64,000 nt of DNA, taken from DLAJ01 sp023663615 (GTDB lineage: Bacteria > Bacillota > Clostridia > Lachnospirales > Lachnospiraceae). Shown here piece by piece: positions 36,169 to 45,314 of the stretch (position 1 is the first letter of the stretch; each line of letters starts with the position of its first letter). The stretch spans positions 69,383 to 133,382 of the forward strand of contig JAMPHA010000003.1 in NCBI GenBank assembly GCA_023663615.1, given 5' to 3'. Under the pieces are notes generated by a model. That model saw only the letters and a program-made list of their open reading frames with translations. It ran no database searches and was not told where the DNA came from. The position numbers and the translations under genes were made by a program.

Positions 36169-37890
36169 TCACTTCAAAATACAGATCGACTGCGCCGGCA
36201 TCATCAGTACGCCGTCGGTGAGTGTGATCACCTCGCCGTTCAACGTCAGATAGCCGCGGATCTGCATATCGGCAAGCTCCGTTCCGGTCAGCGTTACCTG
36301 AATCTCCTCCTTGGAATTGTTATATACGATTCCGATCGTGCTGCCCTCATAGGTTTTTGTGATCACCGCCTGACTTCCGTCGCAAAGACTTTCCACAACC
36401 GCGATGGCGCCGCGCGCAATCTCAGGATTCTCATTGCGCAGCCGCAGTGCTCTTTTATAATAATGAAGGAGGCTTGTCTCATCGGCAAGCTGCTGTTCCA
36501 CACCCGGAAATGCCGACGTGATCCCCGCATCCGCATCCCGCGGTCCGTTTGTCATTCCCGCCGCGCCGGTATCCGACCAGATCATCGGAAGCCGCTTGTT
36601 CTCATCCTTCGTGCCGGAACTCTTCATGCCGATCTCCTCACCGTAATACACGAAGGGACTTCCATTCATCATCATAAGCAGACCGCAAGCCATCTTTAAG
36701 TCATCCGGATTACTGAGCAGCGCGTTGGACACGCGGTTCATGTCATGATTCGTAAGGAACGGCGCGTCGATATAGTCCGGATTTTCCTCACGGAACAGTT
36801 CGTCATAATGCACCATATCATTGACAAGGCGGCTCGCCGCATAATTTCCCCGTGCCGCCCGGATCAGCTTGCCTTCCGCTTCCGCCGCGTCAAAATTGAA
36901 CATGCTCGGCGTTCCGCTCGCATAGTAACTCTGAATCGTGCTGATTCCCGCCCACACCTCGGATACCATATAAAAATCAGGATTCAACCCTTTGCAGTAC
37001 GAATACAGCCAGTTTAGTGTCTCCGTATTAAATGTCGTATCGCTTTCCTCAAAATGCAGCGCCGCATCCATGCGGAATCCGTCAACGCCCTTGTCGATCC
37101 AGAACTTTGCCACATCCTCAAATTCACGCCGCAGTCCCTCGCTGCTCAAATTTAAGTCCGGCATTTCCGACCAGAATACGCCCTCATAATACCAGTCGCA
37201 GCCGCGAATATCATAGTAATCGCCATTCACGCGCTCTTTTGAGAAATGATAATATTCCACGGACGGACATTCTGCCGGATCCGGCTCCGCACCGTCGGGA
37301 AGTCCGCGCAGATAGGCGCAGGCGTCCAAAAACCACGGATGCTGTGAAGAAGAATGGTTCATGACCATATCAATGATCAGGCGGATCCCCCTTTTATGGC
37401 ACTCGTCCACCAGACGTTCAAAATCCTCCATTGTTCCATATTCGGGGTCAATCTCATAATAATTCTTCGTGTCATATTTGTGGTATGTTGTAGACGGCAT
37501 GATCGGCATGAGCCAGATACCGTTAAATCCCATGTCCGCGATGTAATCCAGCTTCTCCGTCACCCCGTTCAAGTCGCCGATTCCGTCCCCGTCCGAATCA
37601 TAAAATGAATAGACAAAAATCTCGTAATAATTCCTGTAATTATCGTCTATGATATTCAATTCCTGCTCATACTCGTAGACAATCTGATCCGCCGCGTCCC
37701 CGCTTCCGCTCTCTGCATCCGTATTTCCCGGTTCGCTGCTTTCAGATCCGTCCGCTCCCGTTTCTCCGTTTGTCTGCGCGCTGCCAGACCCGTCCGTGCC
37801 CGCATTCTGTCCGTCTGTTTTTCCACAGGCGCCAAGCAGCCCCGTCATGAGCGCCGCGACCAGCGCCGCACAAAGTAGTCTTTTTTTCAT
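36169..37890 (-). CDS. Extracellular alpha-amylase family (GH13) lipoprotein
   Basis: The 573-aa product has a lipoprotein signal peptide with Cys22 (LLGACGK), a Ser/Gly/Glu linker of about 60 residues, and a GH13 barrel: region I VIDMVMNHSS, region II with the nucleophile in GFRMDAALHFEE, region III acid in MVSEVWAG, and region IV FLTNHDMNR. The nucleophile Asp, proton donor Glu and transition-state Asp are present. A C-terminal beta domain ends the protein. It likely cleaves starch or maltodextrins on the cell surface, feeding the importer upstream in the same orientation. The start at 37890 has GGGAG. A hairpin at 38046-38081 separates it from malG, so it may be partly independent. Confidence 0.92.
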   Translation of the reverse strand: MKKRLLCAALVAALMTGLLGACGKTDGQNAGTDGSGSAQTNGETGADGSESSEPGNTDAESGSGDAADQIVYEYEQELNIIDDNYRNYYEIFVYSFYDSDGDGIGDLNGVTEKLDYIADMGFNGIWLMPIMPSTTYHKYDTKNYYEIDPEYGTMEDFERLVDECHKRGIRLIIDMVMNHSSSQHPWFLDACAYLRGLPDGAEPDPAECPSVEYYHFSKERVNGDYYDIRGCDWYYEGVFWSEMPDLNLSSEGLRREFEDVAKFWIDKGVDGFRMDAALHFEESDTTFNTETLNWLYSYCKGLNPDFYMVSEVWAGISTIQSYYASGTPSMFNFDAAEAEGKLIRAARGNYAASRLVNDMVHYDELFREENPDYIDAPFLTNHDMNRVSNALLSNPDDLKMACGLLMMMNGSPFVYYGEEIGMKSSGTKDENKRLPMIWSDTGAAGMTNGPRDADAGITSAFPGVEQQLADETSLLHYYKRALRLRNENPEIARGAIAVVESLCDGSQAVITKTYEGSTIGIVYNNSKEEIQVTLTGTELADMQIRGYLTLNGEVITLTDGVLMMPAQSICILK

Positions 37891-38192
37891 GTTTCTCTCC
37901 CTTCCCGGCGCCGCAAGTAACGCCGCCATACCGTCTGTCCGATTCCGCGTTCGGCACAGTCCCTTCGGCTCTGTCTACCAATCACTTTACCACAAATTCG
38001 TGTTTCCATCCAGCCGCCGGAATACTTCTCCCGCACGCACCTGCTAAAATCGGCAGCCCCCTAGTGGAGACTGCCGATTTTTAAGTTTTCTATTTGGAAA
38101 ATACCTGCCTTTCGAACATCCGTCCGCATAACGCTTCGCATTTTCCCGCAAAACAGCTTCCGCCGCAACAGATCAACCAATCTCCGCCGGCA
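37891..38192. other. Spacer between amylase and malG genes
   Basis: No gene was found in these 302 bases. The only clear element is the hairpin at 38046-38081. A promoter for the amylase gene may lie between the hairpin and 37890, but no convincing pair of boxes was found. Confidence 0.4.
38046..38081. terminator. Hairpin terminator between malG and amylase genes
   Basis: AAAATCGGCAG pairs perfectly over 11 bp with CTGCCGATTTT around 14 bases, with T-runs on both strands. It likely ends or weakens the malEFG transcript before the amylase gene. Confidence 0.75.
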
Positions 38193-39077
38193 TCAGCCCT
38201 TGACCGCACCACCGGTCACACCTTCTACATAGTATTTCTGCAACGCCATGAACAATGCCGTTACCGGTACGGCTACCAATACGCCGCCCGCACAGAATCT
38301 TGTGAAATAACCTTGGTAGTCGTTCGTATTGACCCAGCGCTGTAATGCAACCGCTACGTTGTAGCCCTTCTCATAACCGAACGCTACATAGGAAGCGAAT
38401 ACATAATCACACCAAGGCGCCATGAATGCAGTCAATGCGGTGTAAATAATGATCGGCTTCGAAAGCGGAACGATCATGCCGACAAACACCCTCGCTCTGG
38501 ACGCGCCGTCGATCCGCGCCGCTTCATCCAACGATTTCGGGATCGTATCGAAATAGCCCTTGCAGACATAATAGCCCATTCCGGAGCTTGCCACCGATAT
38601 TAAGATCAAGCCCGGCACCGCTCCTGCCTGCGTCAATCCGAACTGCTTTAACAGGAAGTATAAGCAGATCATCGTAAGGAATCCGGGGAACATGCCCAGA
38701 ATCAGCCACAGGTTCATCAACGCCCGGCGCATCTTGAAGCGCATTCTCGAAAGCGCGTAGCTGACGCATAGTACAAAGAATGTCTGACCGATCGAAAGAA
38801 AGAGCGCGATGATCAGGGTATTTCCATACCATCTTAAAAAGTTGCTCTCCCCGCTAAACAGGAACTTATACGAGTCAAGTGAAAAATGTTTCGGCAGCAG
38901 ATACGCTACCATTCCGCCGAATTCCACTTCCGGCTTATAGGAGCGGAAGCTCTGTAAAACCAGACAGACGAACGGGAACAGCCAGATGATGCTGATCACG
39001 ACCAGCACGGCGTAGGCAATTCCATTGGACAGTTTTTTATGCTGCTTGTGCAGCTTCTTTTCCTTCTCCTCTTTCAT
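38193..39077 (-). CDS. malG: Maltodextrin ABC transporter permease, MalG type
   Basis: This 294-aa inner permease has six TMs and the ATPase-contact EAA loop (KSLDEAARIDGASRARVF). The C-terminus VEGVTGGAVKG is characteristic of MalG, which imports maltose and maltodextrins with MalF, MalE and a shared ATPase. Its ATG overlaps the malF stop by one base (TAATG), so both are coupled. The cognate ATPase (MsmX or MalK type) is not in this window. Confidence 0.92.
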   Translation of the reverse strand: MKEEKEKKLHKQHKKLSNGIAYAVLVVISIIWLFPFVCLVLQSFRSYKPEVEFGGMVAYLLPKHFSLDSYKFLFSGESNFLRWYGNTLIIALFLSIGQTFFVLCVSYALSRMRFKMRRALMNLWLILGMFPGFLTMICLYFLLKQFGLTQAGAVPGLILISVASSGMGYYVCKGYFDTIPKSLDEAARIDGASRARVFVGMIVPLSKPIIIYTALTAFMAPWCDYVFASYVAFGYEKGYNVAVALQRWVNTNDYQGYFTRFCAGGVLVAVPVTALFMALQKYYVEGVTGGAVKG

Positions 39078-40474
39078 TATTGGAATCCCTCCTCATCTTT
39101 GACTGACGGCAGAATGTTATATACCGCTAACGATACAACTGCCACGACTACGAATACCATGATACCGATGACCGCCGCCATCTTATAGTTGGTATCATCG
39201 ACTGTCATCTTATAGAGCCATGTCACAAGCAGGTCGGTATAGCCTGCGCCTCCGGTAAGCGACAGTGACTGCGGTTTTCCCTGACTGAGCAGGAAGATGA
39301 TATTAAAGTTATTTAAGTTACCCGTAAACTGTGTCAACAGATAAGGTCCCGTCACGAACAGCATATAAGGAAGCGTGATCTTGCGGAATGTCTGGAACGG
39401 ACTCGCGCCGTCGATCTTTGCACTCTCGTAAAGCTCTTCCGGAATGTTCATCAACAGTCCGGTCATGATCAACATGACGTACGGGATACCTACCCACAGG
39501 TTAATGAGCAGGATCGTCGGTCTTGCATAGGAAGCCTTCGTCCAAAACGGGATCGCCTGATCGATCCAGCCCCACTTCATCAAATAAGAGTTTACAAGAC
39601 CGTCCGCCGCAAACATCTTGCTGACATACAGCAGCGATACGAACTGCGGGATTGCGATCGTCATGACGAGGATCGTACGCCACACTTTCTTAAATTTAAT
39701 CCCTTTTTTATTGATGAGGATGGCAACCGCCATTCCTAGAAAATACGTCAGGAAGGTCGCGAAGAGCGCCCACACCAACGTCCAGTTTAACACCGTCACA
39801 AACGTCTTACCAAAGCCTGCGGTTCCCATGGAAAACAGGTTCTTAAAGTTTTCCAGCCCCACCCAGGTAAACAGGTTCGTCGGCGACTGATGATTTGCAT
39901 CGTAATTCGTAAACGCTACGCAGATCATAAAGACGATCGGCAGCAGCACAAATAAAAATACGCCCGTTACCGGCAATGCCAGCAGCGTCTTATCAAAATT
40001 CTCATCCAACAGGGAATGCAGATCCTGCTTTACCGTCGCAAGCGCTTTCCCCTCTTTGAGCCGCTTCTCTTCATTCATATTGACACGGACATTCAGACGC
40101 CACACAAATATGAACGCAATCACCACAAACAGACTCAATACACCGAACAGCAAAATGAAAAAGCTGTTATCACCGTACGTATACACATAATTTTCATCAA
40201 AACCGCCCTGTACGGTACCGAGCGTTCCGATGTCCTTCAAATACTTTGCGCCAACCGCGATCATATACCAGATGAATGCGATCTCGGCAGCTAAAAACGC
40301 AATGCCTCTTAAAATCTGTCCTCTCACCAGCGGTCCGAAGCCCATGATGAGAAACGATACCTTTGTCTTCCAATCTCCGTGCGCAAAGGTCTGACCGATT
40401 TCTTTACAATCTTTCACCGGCGCCTGAAGCACGCCTAAAATCTTTTTCCCAAGACTTTTTTTCTCTTTTTCCAT
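39077..40474 (-). CDS. malF: Maltodextrin ABC transporter permease, MalF type
   Basis: The 465-aa permease has a longer N-terminal part with two extra TMs before the core, as is common in MalF, and the EAA loop EELYESAKIDGASPFQTF. It forms the channel with MalG. GGAGGGGG precedes the ATG. It follows malE after a 179-base spacer that contains a stable hairpin. The C-terminus ends PSVKDEEGFQ, cytoplasmic. Confidence 0.92.
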   Translation of the reverse strand: MEKEKKSLGKKILGVLQAPVKDCKEIGQTFAHGDWKTKVSFLIMGFGPLVRGQILRGIAFLAAEIAFIWYMIAVGAKYLKDIGTLGTVQGGFDENYVYTYGDNSFFILLFGVLSLFVVIAFIFVWRLNVRVNMNEEKRLKEGKALATVKQDLHSLLDENFDKTLLALPVTGVFLFVLLPIVFMICVAFTNYDANHQSPTNLFTWVGLENFKNLFSMGTAGFGKTFVTVLNWTLVWALFATFLTYFLGMAVAILINKKGIKFKKVWRTILVMTIAIPQFVSLLYVSKMFAADGLVNSYLMKWGWIDQAIPFWTKASYARPTILLINLWVGIPYVMLIMTGLLMNIPEELYESAKIDGASPFQTFRKITLPYMLFVTGPYLLTQFTGNLNNFNIIFLLSQGKPQSLSLTGGAGYTDLLVTWLYKMTVDDTNYKMAAVIGIMVFVVVAVVSLAVYNILPSVKDEEGFQ

Positions 40475-40530
40475 CCTTGACCCCCTCCGGCTCCCGCGCT
40501 ACGGAAGAGCGCTCATTTTTTGCCAAAAGT

Positions 40531-40561
40531 CGGACGCGGAGGGGTTTCCCCCTCCTGTCCG
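40531..40561 (-). promoter_or_regulatory. Intercistronic hairpin between malE and malF
   Basis: CGGAC with GTCCG and GGAGGGG with CCCCTCC form a GC-rich stem with a three-base loop and small bulges. No U-tract follows. As in other binding-protein operons, it likely stabilises the malE mRNA so that more binding protein than permease is made (inference). Confidence 0.6.
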
Positions 40562-40653
40562 TATTTTGTGTTTTCATGACAATCAAATTGCCGCAAAACA
40601 TCTTTTCGTGCCTGTCGGCACACTACATGCCACTCTGAAAAATGCGGCCCGCC

Positions 40654-42012
40654 TTACTGAGCTGCATAGCCCTTCTGCAGAGCCTCAAAGTTCTGCAATA
40701 CGCTCATCAGATCCTCGTCGCTCATGCCGTTGTAGGTTCCTGCAATCACGTCGTCACCAAGAGCCGTTGCATCTGTCCAATAACCATCCGGGTACTGTCC
40801 CTGCGGAATCATGAATGCGAACTGTGCTCCCAGTGCGGAAAGCGCTGCGTCTTCCTGTACTGCGCTGTTGCCCTGTGCCGCAATGTTGCAAGGTCCCCAG
40901 CCTAACGCTTCAAATCTTGCCATCTGTGCAGCCTCACCGGTCAGATACTGAGCGAGCGCTAAACATACGAGCATCTTGCCCTGCTCTGTCTGCGGCTTAA
41001 CGCCTAACAGCTTAAATCCGCAGAAGCCGCCCATCTGATAGTCCTGTCCGTCTACCGTGAAGGTCGGGAGCTTCGTACATGCATAGTTCTCACCGAAGAG
41101 ATCCTTTGCCGCGCCGCTGTCCCATGTTCCGTCGATGATCGCGCCGACATTCGTTGCAGAGCTCAGGGAGGAACCGTTTACAAATGTGCTGTTGCCTGCA
41201 AGCTGAATCATTGCCTTTAATGCCTTTACACCGTTGTCCGTTGCATAAGAAATGTTGCATGCGGTCAGTGTACCGGTATCATCCGAGTCATAGGTCAGTT
41301 CACATCCCGTACCGAAGAAGAACGCCGTCTGATACCAGCCGGAGTTAATCTCCATGTAGAAGTTCTTGCCTGCTGCTGCGCAGTCCTCAAGAATCTTGTC
41401 AAGGGAGCTCGGATCCGTAACGACACTGCTGTCATAATACAGGAAGTAGCCGTTGTCCGCCGTCATCGGGAATGCGTATACCTGATCGCCCATCTTCGCG
41501 CCTGCAACCGCGCCTGCTGCGTTCTGGCTCTCGATCGCGCTTGCATAGTTGCCCGTGATCGGCGTCAGCGCGCCTGCCATAACAAGACGTCCCAACTGAT
41601 CCTGTGCGAAGCCGTAAATATCAGCGCCGCCCTCTACGTCGGTGATCATGTTGCCTGCCGCATCACCCTCGCCTGTCGGCTGGATGTCTACGGTGTAGCC
41701 TGCCATCTCCGGATGCTCTGAGAAGAACTGGTCTGCTAACGTCTGCGTCGTCTCTACTGCTGCCTCTGCAACCCAGATCGTGATGACGCCGGAACCATAA
41801 TCAATGTCTGCCGGAGCGTCCGCCTGGCTGTCATCCGCCGGAGCGCTGCTGTCGTCATCTGCCGGTGCACTGCTGTTGTCATCCGACGATACATTGCTGC
41901 CGCCGCCAGTGCTGTTGTCACCGGTGCTGCTGTTGTCGTCTCCGCCTCCACATGCTGCAAGGGATAATACCATTGCTGCGGAGAGGAGCATTGCCAATAA
42001 TTTCTTTTTCAT
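40654..42012 (-). CDS. malE: Maltodextrin-binding lipoprotein, MalE type
   Basis: The 452-aa solute-binding lipoprotein has lipobox LAAC (Cys21), then a Ser/Asp/Asn/Ala-rich linker of about 50 residues with repeated SSAPADD units, then an extracellular-sugar-binding (SBP family 1) fold: VITIWVAEAAVETT, FPMTADNGYFLYYDSS, and GGFCGFKLLGVKP. It delivers maltodextrins to MalFG. AGGAGGAG precedes the ATG. The assignment to maltodextrin rests on the surrounding amylase, malF, malG and malQ genes. Confidence 0.9.
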   Translation of the reverse strand: MKKKLLAMLLSAAMVLSLAACGGGDDNSSTGDNSTGGGSNVSSDDNSSAPADDDSSAPADDSQADAPADIDYGSGVITIWVAEAAVETTQTLADQFFSEHPEMAGYTVDIQPTGEGDAAGNMITDVEGGADIYGFAQDQLGRLVMAGALTPITGNYASAIESQNAAGAVAGAKMGDQVYAFPMTADNGYFLYYDSSVVTDPSSLDKILEDCAAAGKNFYMEINSGWYQTAFFFGTGCELTYDSDDTGTLTACNISYATDNGVKALKAMIQLAGNSTFVNGSSLSSATNVGAIIDGTWDSGAAKDLFGENYACTKLPTFTVDGQDYQMGGFCGFKLLGVKPQTEQGKMLVCLALAQYLTGEAAQMARFEALGWGPCNIAAQGNSAVQEDAALSALGAQFAFMIPQGQYPDGYWTDATALGDDVIAGTYNGMSDEDLMSVLQNFEALQKGYAAQ

Positions 42013-42036
42013 CTTTCTCCTCCTAATTCTTGGTGT

Positions 42037-42091
42037 GGTATGTAGATCATACCAGGTTACCTGTTTATCATAAAATGCATCGCTGCATTTT
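42037..42091 (-). promoter_or_regulatory. Operator-like palindromes upstream of malE
   Basis: GGTATG (42037-42042) pairs with CATACC (42048-42053), AGGTTACCT lies at 42054-42062, and AAAATGCA (42072) pairs with TGCATTTT (42084-42091). A TATGAT -10-like box sits at the edge of the last one on the minus strand. These are candidates for binding by the LacI-type regulator encoded at 44124. Confidence 0.35.
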
Positions 42092-42164
42092 ACTTCATAC
42101 CTGACTGCCGTGCCCGGCGTAATGCCTCAGCCTCTGTATCTGCCATGGCCGGCTTCCCGTTTCC

Positions 42165-42220
42165 TTAGTATGGATAATCTTCGATTATCCATACTAAAAG
42201 AGGACGTCCTCTTTTAGTAT
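42165..42220. repeat. Two overlapping perfect palindromes sharing one arm
   Basis: TTAGTATGGATAATC (42165-42179) pairs with GATTATCCATACTAA (42183-42197). ATACTAAAAGAGGAC (42191-42205) is the exact reverse complement of the adjoining 42206-42220. The segment ATACTAA at 42191-42197 belongs to both, so the two RNA hairpins cannot both form fully. They lie between malQ and malE. Confidence 0.75.
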
Positions 42221-42283
42221 AACGCACTTTTTATTTTCTATCTGCGCCCGCAGGGTTTTCTGCAGCCGGCGGCTGCGCCGTCT

Positions 42284-43774
42284 CTATCTGCCATACACGA
42301 TGGCAAGCGTCCGAAGCCATTCGCGGCGCTGTTCGGATAATTCCTTTTTACCAAGGCGCCAGCGCCAGTTTGTCCCGATCGTGGAAGGAAGATTCATGCG
42401 CGCTTCCATGCCGAGCTTTAAGAGATCCTGCATCTGGAAGACTGCCACGTCCGCAATGCTCGCGTAAGCAAGCCGGATGATCGCGTCCACAATCTCCTCT
42501 TTATTATTTATATTAAGATACTTATATAAAAACGCCAGTTCGTACTCGCACTTTTCATTAAAATACGCCATAAGAGGCTCATTGTCGTGCGTACCGCCGT
42601 ATACGACCATGTTGCTGTTTGGATAATTGTGCGGTAAATACTCATGATCGGCGTTTCCGTCAAATGCAAACAACAGGATTTTCATGCCCGGCCATCCCGT
42701 GCGCTGTACGAGGCGTTTTACTCCCGGCACGACGACGCCTAAGTCCTCGACAATCATGTGGCTTTCGCCAAGCGACTCCGCGATCGCATCCGTCAGCTTT
42801 TTACCCGGTCCCTTGCGCCAATGTCCGTTTCTCGCATGGGCATCCTTCGCGGGAACGCTGTAATAGCGAACCACCCCGATAAAATGATCAAAGCGGATCA
42901 CGTCATACAGCTTTGCGTTTGCCATGATCCTGCTGCGCCACCACGAAAAATTCTCCTGCTCCATTTTGTCCCAGTCATACAGCGGGTTGCCCCATTTCTG
43001 ACCGTCATCCGAAAATGCGTCCGGCGGACATCCTGCGACAAGCGCCGCCTTTCCGCTGCGATCGATCTGAAACAGTTCCCTGTGTTCCCACACGTCCGCG
43101 CTGTCCATCGAAACATACAACGGTATATCGCCGATAATGCGGATACCGTGATTGTTCGCATACCTGCGGAGCCTGCTCCACTGGTCCGTAAACTGGTACT
43201 GGCAGAACTGCCAGAACAAAATCTCGTCTGCTAGGCGCGCGCGGTATTTCTCCAACGCTTTCGATTTCCGATCGCGGATGTCCGGCTCCCATGCCGTCCA
43301 CGCCGCATTTCCCGAAAACGTTTTCAAAGCCATATAAAAAGAATAACCGTCAAGCCAGCTTTCCTGCTCCCGGCAAAATGCCCGAAACGAAGCATCACCC
43401 GTATCAAAGCGCTCAAACGCTTTGTGCAGCACAGGAAAACGGTTCTCAAACAGGATGCCGTACGATATGTCTTCCTCGTCATCCCCCCACGAAAAAGCTT
43501 CAATCTCCTCCGTGGTCAACAATCCGTCCTCCGCCAAAAATTCCAGATCAATATAATAAGGATTCCCGGCGAATGCGGAAAACGACTGATAGGGGCTGTC
43601 GCCATAACTCGTCGGACCGAGCGGTAAAACCTGCCAATACTTCTGGTGCAGATCCACGAGCAGATCCACAAACTCATATGCCGCCCTGCCGAACGTGCCG
43701 ATTCCGTATTTGGAAGGCAGACTGGCTATCGGAAGCAATATCCCGGCTCCTCTTGTCAGCGATGTCATCTTCAC
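42284..43774 (-). CDS. malQ: 4-alpha-glucanotransferase
   Basis: MalQ transfers maltodextrin chains in the cytoplasm, releasing glucose (GH77). The 496-aa product starts with RGAGILLPIASLPSKYGIG and has the GH77 motifs QKYWQVLPLGPTSYGDSPYQS, IRFDHFIG (nucleophile region), MIVEDLGVV (acid) and YGGTHDNEP. I use the GTG at 43774, seven bases after GGGGG; an ATG at 43768 is the alternative. It is followed by malE after a palindrome-rich gap, and is divergent from the regulator gene. Confidence 0.95.
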   Translation of the reverse strand: MKMTSLTRGAGILLPIASLPSKYGIGTFGRAAYEFVDLLVDLHQKYWQVLPLGPTSYGDSPYQSFSAFAGNPYYIDLEFLAEDGLLTTEEIEAFSWGDDEEDISYGILFENRFPVLHKAFERFDTGDASFRAFCREQESWLDGYSFYMALKTFSGNAAWTAWEPDIRDRKSKALEKYRARLADEILFWQFCQYQFTDQWSRLRRYANNHGIRIIGDIPLYVSMDSADVWEHRELFQIDRSGKAALVAGCPPDAFSDDGQKWGNPLYDWDKMEQENFSWWRSRIMANAKLYDVIRFDHFIGVVRYYSVPAKDAHARNGHWRKGPGKKLTDAIAESLGESHMIVEDLGVVVPGVKRLVQRTGWPGMKILLFAFDGNADHEYLPHNYPNSNMVVYGGTHDNEPLMAYFNEKCEYELAFLYKYLNINNKEEIVDAIIRLAYASIADVAVFQMQDLLKLGMEARMNLPSTIGTNWRWRLGKKELSEQRREWLRTLAIVYGR

Positions 43775-44123
43775 TCTGCTTCCCCCTCGAAAATAGCACC
43801 CTCTCGCGAAAACCTTTTCCGATTATTTTCGCTTATTTTCGCTTATTTTCGTTCTTGATGTAAATTTAGCACTTTTTCCATTTTTTTGCAAGCCGTTTTG
43901 CGCAATTTTTCTTGATTTAGTGTTATTTCACAGCTTTTTTATGGCATTTTTGTATATTTCTAACGAAATTTTTTCGTTTATTTTCGTTTTTAACTTTAAT
44001 CGGTTGATTTTTTTACTTAATATTACTATACTGTGAAAGAAGCAGCAACAAGCAGTAATATCGTTATTTAGCAGTGACATAGTTTTATGGTTTTACGGTT
44101 TTACAGAAAGGCGTGGTTCTATT
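43775..44123. promoter_or_regulatory. Divergent control region between malQ and the LacI-type regulator
   Basis: This 349-base AT-rich region has no gene. TTATTTTCG occurs at 43823, 43833 and 43843 in a 10-base period and again at 43978. AACGAAA (43962) faces TTTCGTT (43972-43978), forming a palindrome just beside the last copy. These are plausible operators for the adjacent regulator or CcpA-like proteins. Confidence 0.5.
44004..44032 (+). promoter_or_regulatory. Sigma-A type promoter of the LacI-family regulator gene
   Basis: TTGATT at 44004-44009 and TATACT at 44027-44032 are separated by exactly 17 bases, and lie 92 bases before the start codon. It is the best promoter match I saw in the window. 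Confidence 0.6.
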
Positions 44124-45140
44124 ATGGCAACAACGATCAAAGATATTGCCAACCGGCTCGGCGTATCTATCAGCACCGTCTCAAAGGGCTTAAACGGTGC
44201 AAGCGACATCAGCGAGGATCTTCGTCAATTCGTCCTTGATACCGCTATTGAAATGGGGTATCAGACCAAAAAAATGAAAAAAACAGAAAATAAAAAACTT
44301 GCTCTTTTTATAGAAAATATGAGTTATGACACGCAGGAAAGCTTCGGCTACGATCTGATACTCGGTTTTCGTCAGGTCGCGCTGCGCGATGACTGGGACG
44401 TCACGATCCTCCCCGTCACGCCCGACTTTCAGGCACGTAACAAATATGACAGTTATCTTTTGAAGAACGGCTACAGCGGCGCGTTTCTCGTCGGTTTTGC
44501 TCTTCAGGACCCGTGGATGGGTCAGCTTGCGCACTGCAAGGTCCCGACTGTTCTGCTTGACAATTTTATCGATCGGAATACTTATGTGGGTTCTGTGGAA
44601 ACGGACAGTGCGGAAGGCATCGACATTGCAGTAGAACACCTGATCCGGCTTGGTCATACTAAGATCGCATTTTTTAACGGCTCGCCGCATTCCATGATCA
44701 CCGCAAGACGCTACGACGCGTTCGTCACGAGCATGGAGTCCCGGCATATCCCGATCAATCCCGATCTCGTCACATTCGGTCATTATGTGAAGGATTCCGC
44801 AAAATATCATGTTCCCAAGCTGTTATCCAGCGGCGCGACCGCGATCATATGCAGCTCGGACAGTATCGCGGAGGGTGTTATTGATGAGTGCACAAAGCGC
44901 GGCGTCCGCGTTCCGCAGGACGTCAGCGTCATCGGCTTTGACGATCTGCCGTTTGCCGCTTCGCTCACACCGCCGCTCACGACCGTACGGCAGGATCGTC
45001 TCGATCTCGGCAAGGGCGCTTATCATGTTTTGAGCAATCTGATCAATCATGTATCCATCAGCCGCACCGTGATGCACGCAAAACTGATCGAGCGGGAATC
45101 GACCGCTCCGCCGGCGGACAGTGTGGCGCAGAAATCCTAG
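44124..45140 (+). CDS. LacI family transcriptional regulator
   Basis: The 338-aa product has an N-terminal LacI helix-turn-helix (TIKDIANRLGVSISTVSKGLNGASDIS) and a periplasmic-binding-like effector domain ending with DLPFAASLTPPLTTVRQD. Being divergent from malQ and near malEFG, it most likely senses a maltodextrin or related sugar and controls that locus; this is inferred from position. A GAAAGG is 12 bases before the ATG, which is a weak spacing. A strong terminator follows. Confidence 0.92.
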   Translation: MATTIKDIANRLGVSISTVSKGLNGASDISEDLRQFVLDTAIEMGYQTKKMKKTENKKLALFIENMSYDTQESFGYDLILGFRQVALRDDWDVTILPVTPDFQARNKYDSYLLKNGYSGAFLVGFALQDPWMGQLAHCKVPTVLLDNFIDRNTYVGSVETDSAEGIDIAVEHLIRLGHTKIAFFNGSPHSMITARRYDAFVTSMESRHIPINPDLVTFGHYVKDSAKYHVPKLLSSGATAIICSSDSIAEGVIDECTKRGVRVPQDVSVIGFDDLPFAASLTPPLTTVRQDRLDLGKGAYHVLSNLINHVSISRTVMHAKLIERESTAPPADSVAQKS

Positions 45141-45194
45141 TCGGCACCTGCGTTTCTTTTTATCGAACGGAACTGTTTTTCAGAATCTCACATT

Positions 45195-45224
45195 CAGGCA
45201 GCGGCGGCACGCTGCCTGTTTTTT
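45195..45224 (+). terminator. Rho-independent terminator of the regulator gene
   Basis: CAGGCAGCG pairs with CGCTGCCTG around six bases and is followed by TTTTTT. Confidence 0.92.
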
Positions 45225-45276
45225 GGCACATTTCCGGCTTTAGGCACATTTCTGATTTTCGAGATTTCATATGCAG

Positions 45277-45304
45277 GCAGGCGGCAATACGCCGCCTGCT
45301 TTTA
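45277..45304. terminator. Second terminator hairpin, convergent gene
   Basis: GCAGGCGGC pairs with GCCGCCTGC around five bases, then TTTTA on the plus strand. It lies 11 bases after the ketopantoate reductase-like gene stop on the minus strand and may act in both directions. Confidence 0.7.
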
Positions 45305-45314
45305 TGTCTGCATC

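Noticed and set aside
41754..41960. Minus-strand Thr/Ala-rich ORF within malE
   Set aside because: It is the out-of-frame reading of the repetitive Ser/Asp linker of the binding protein.
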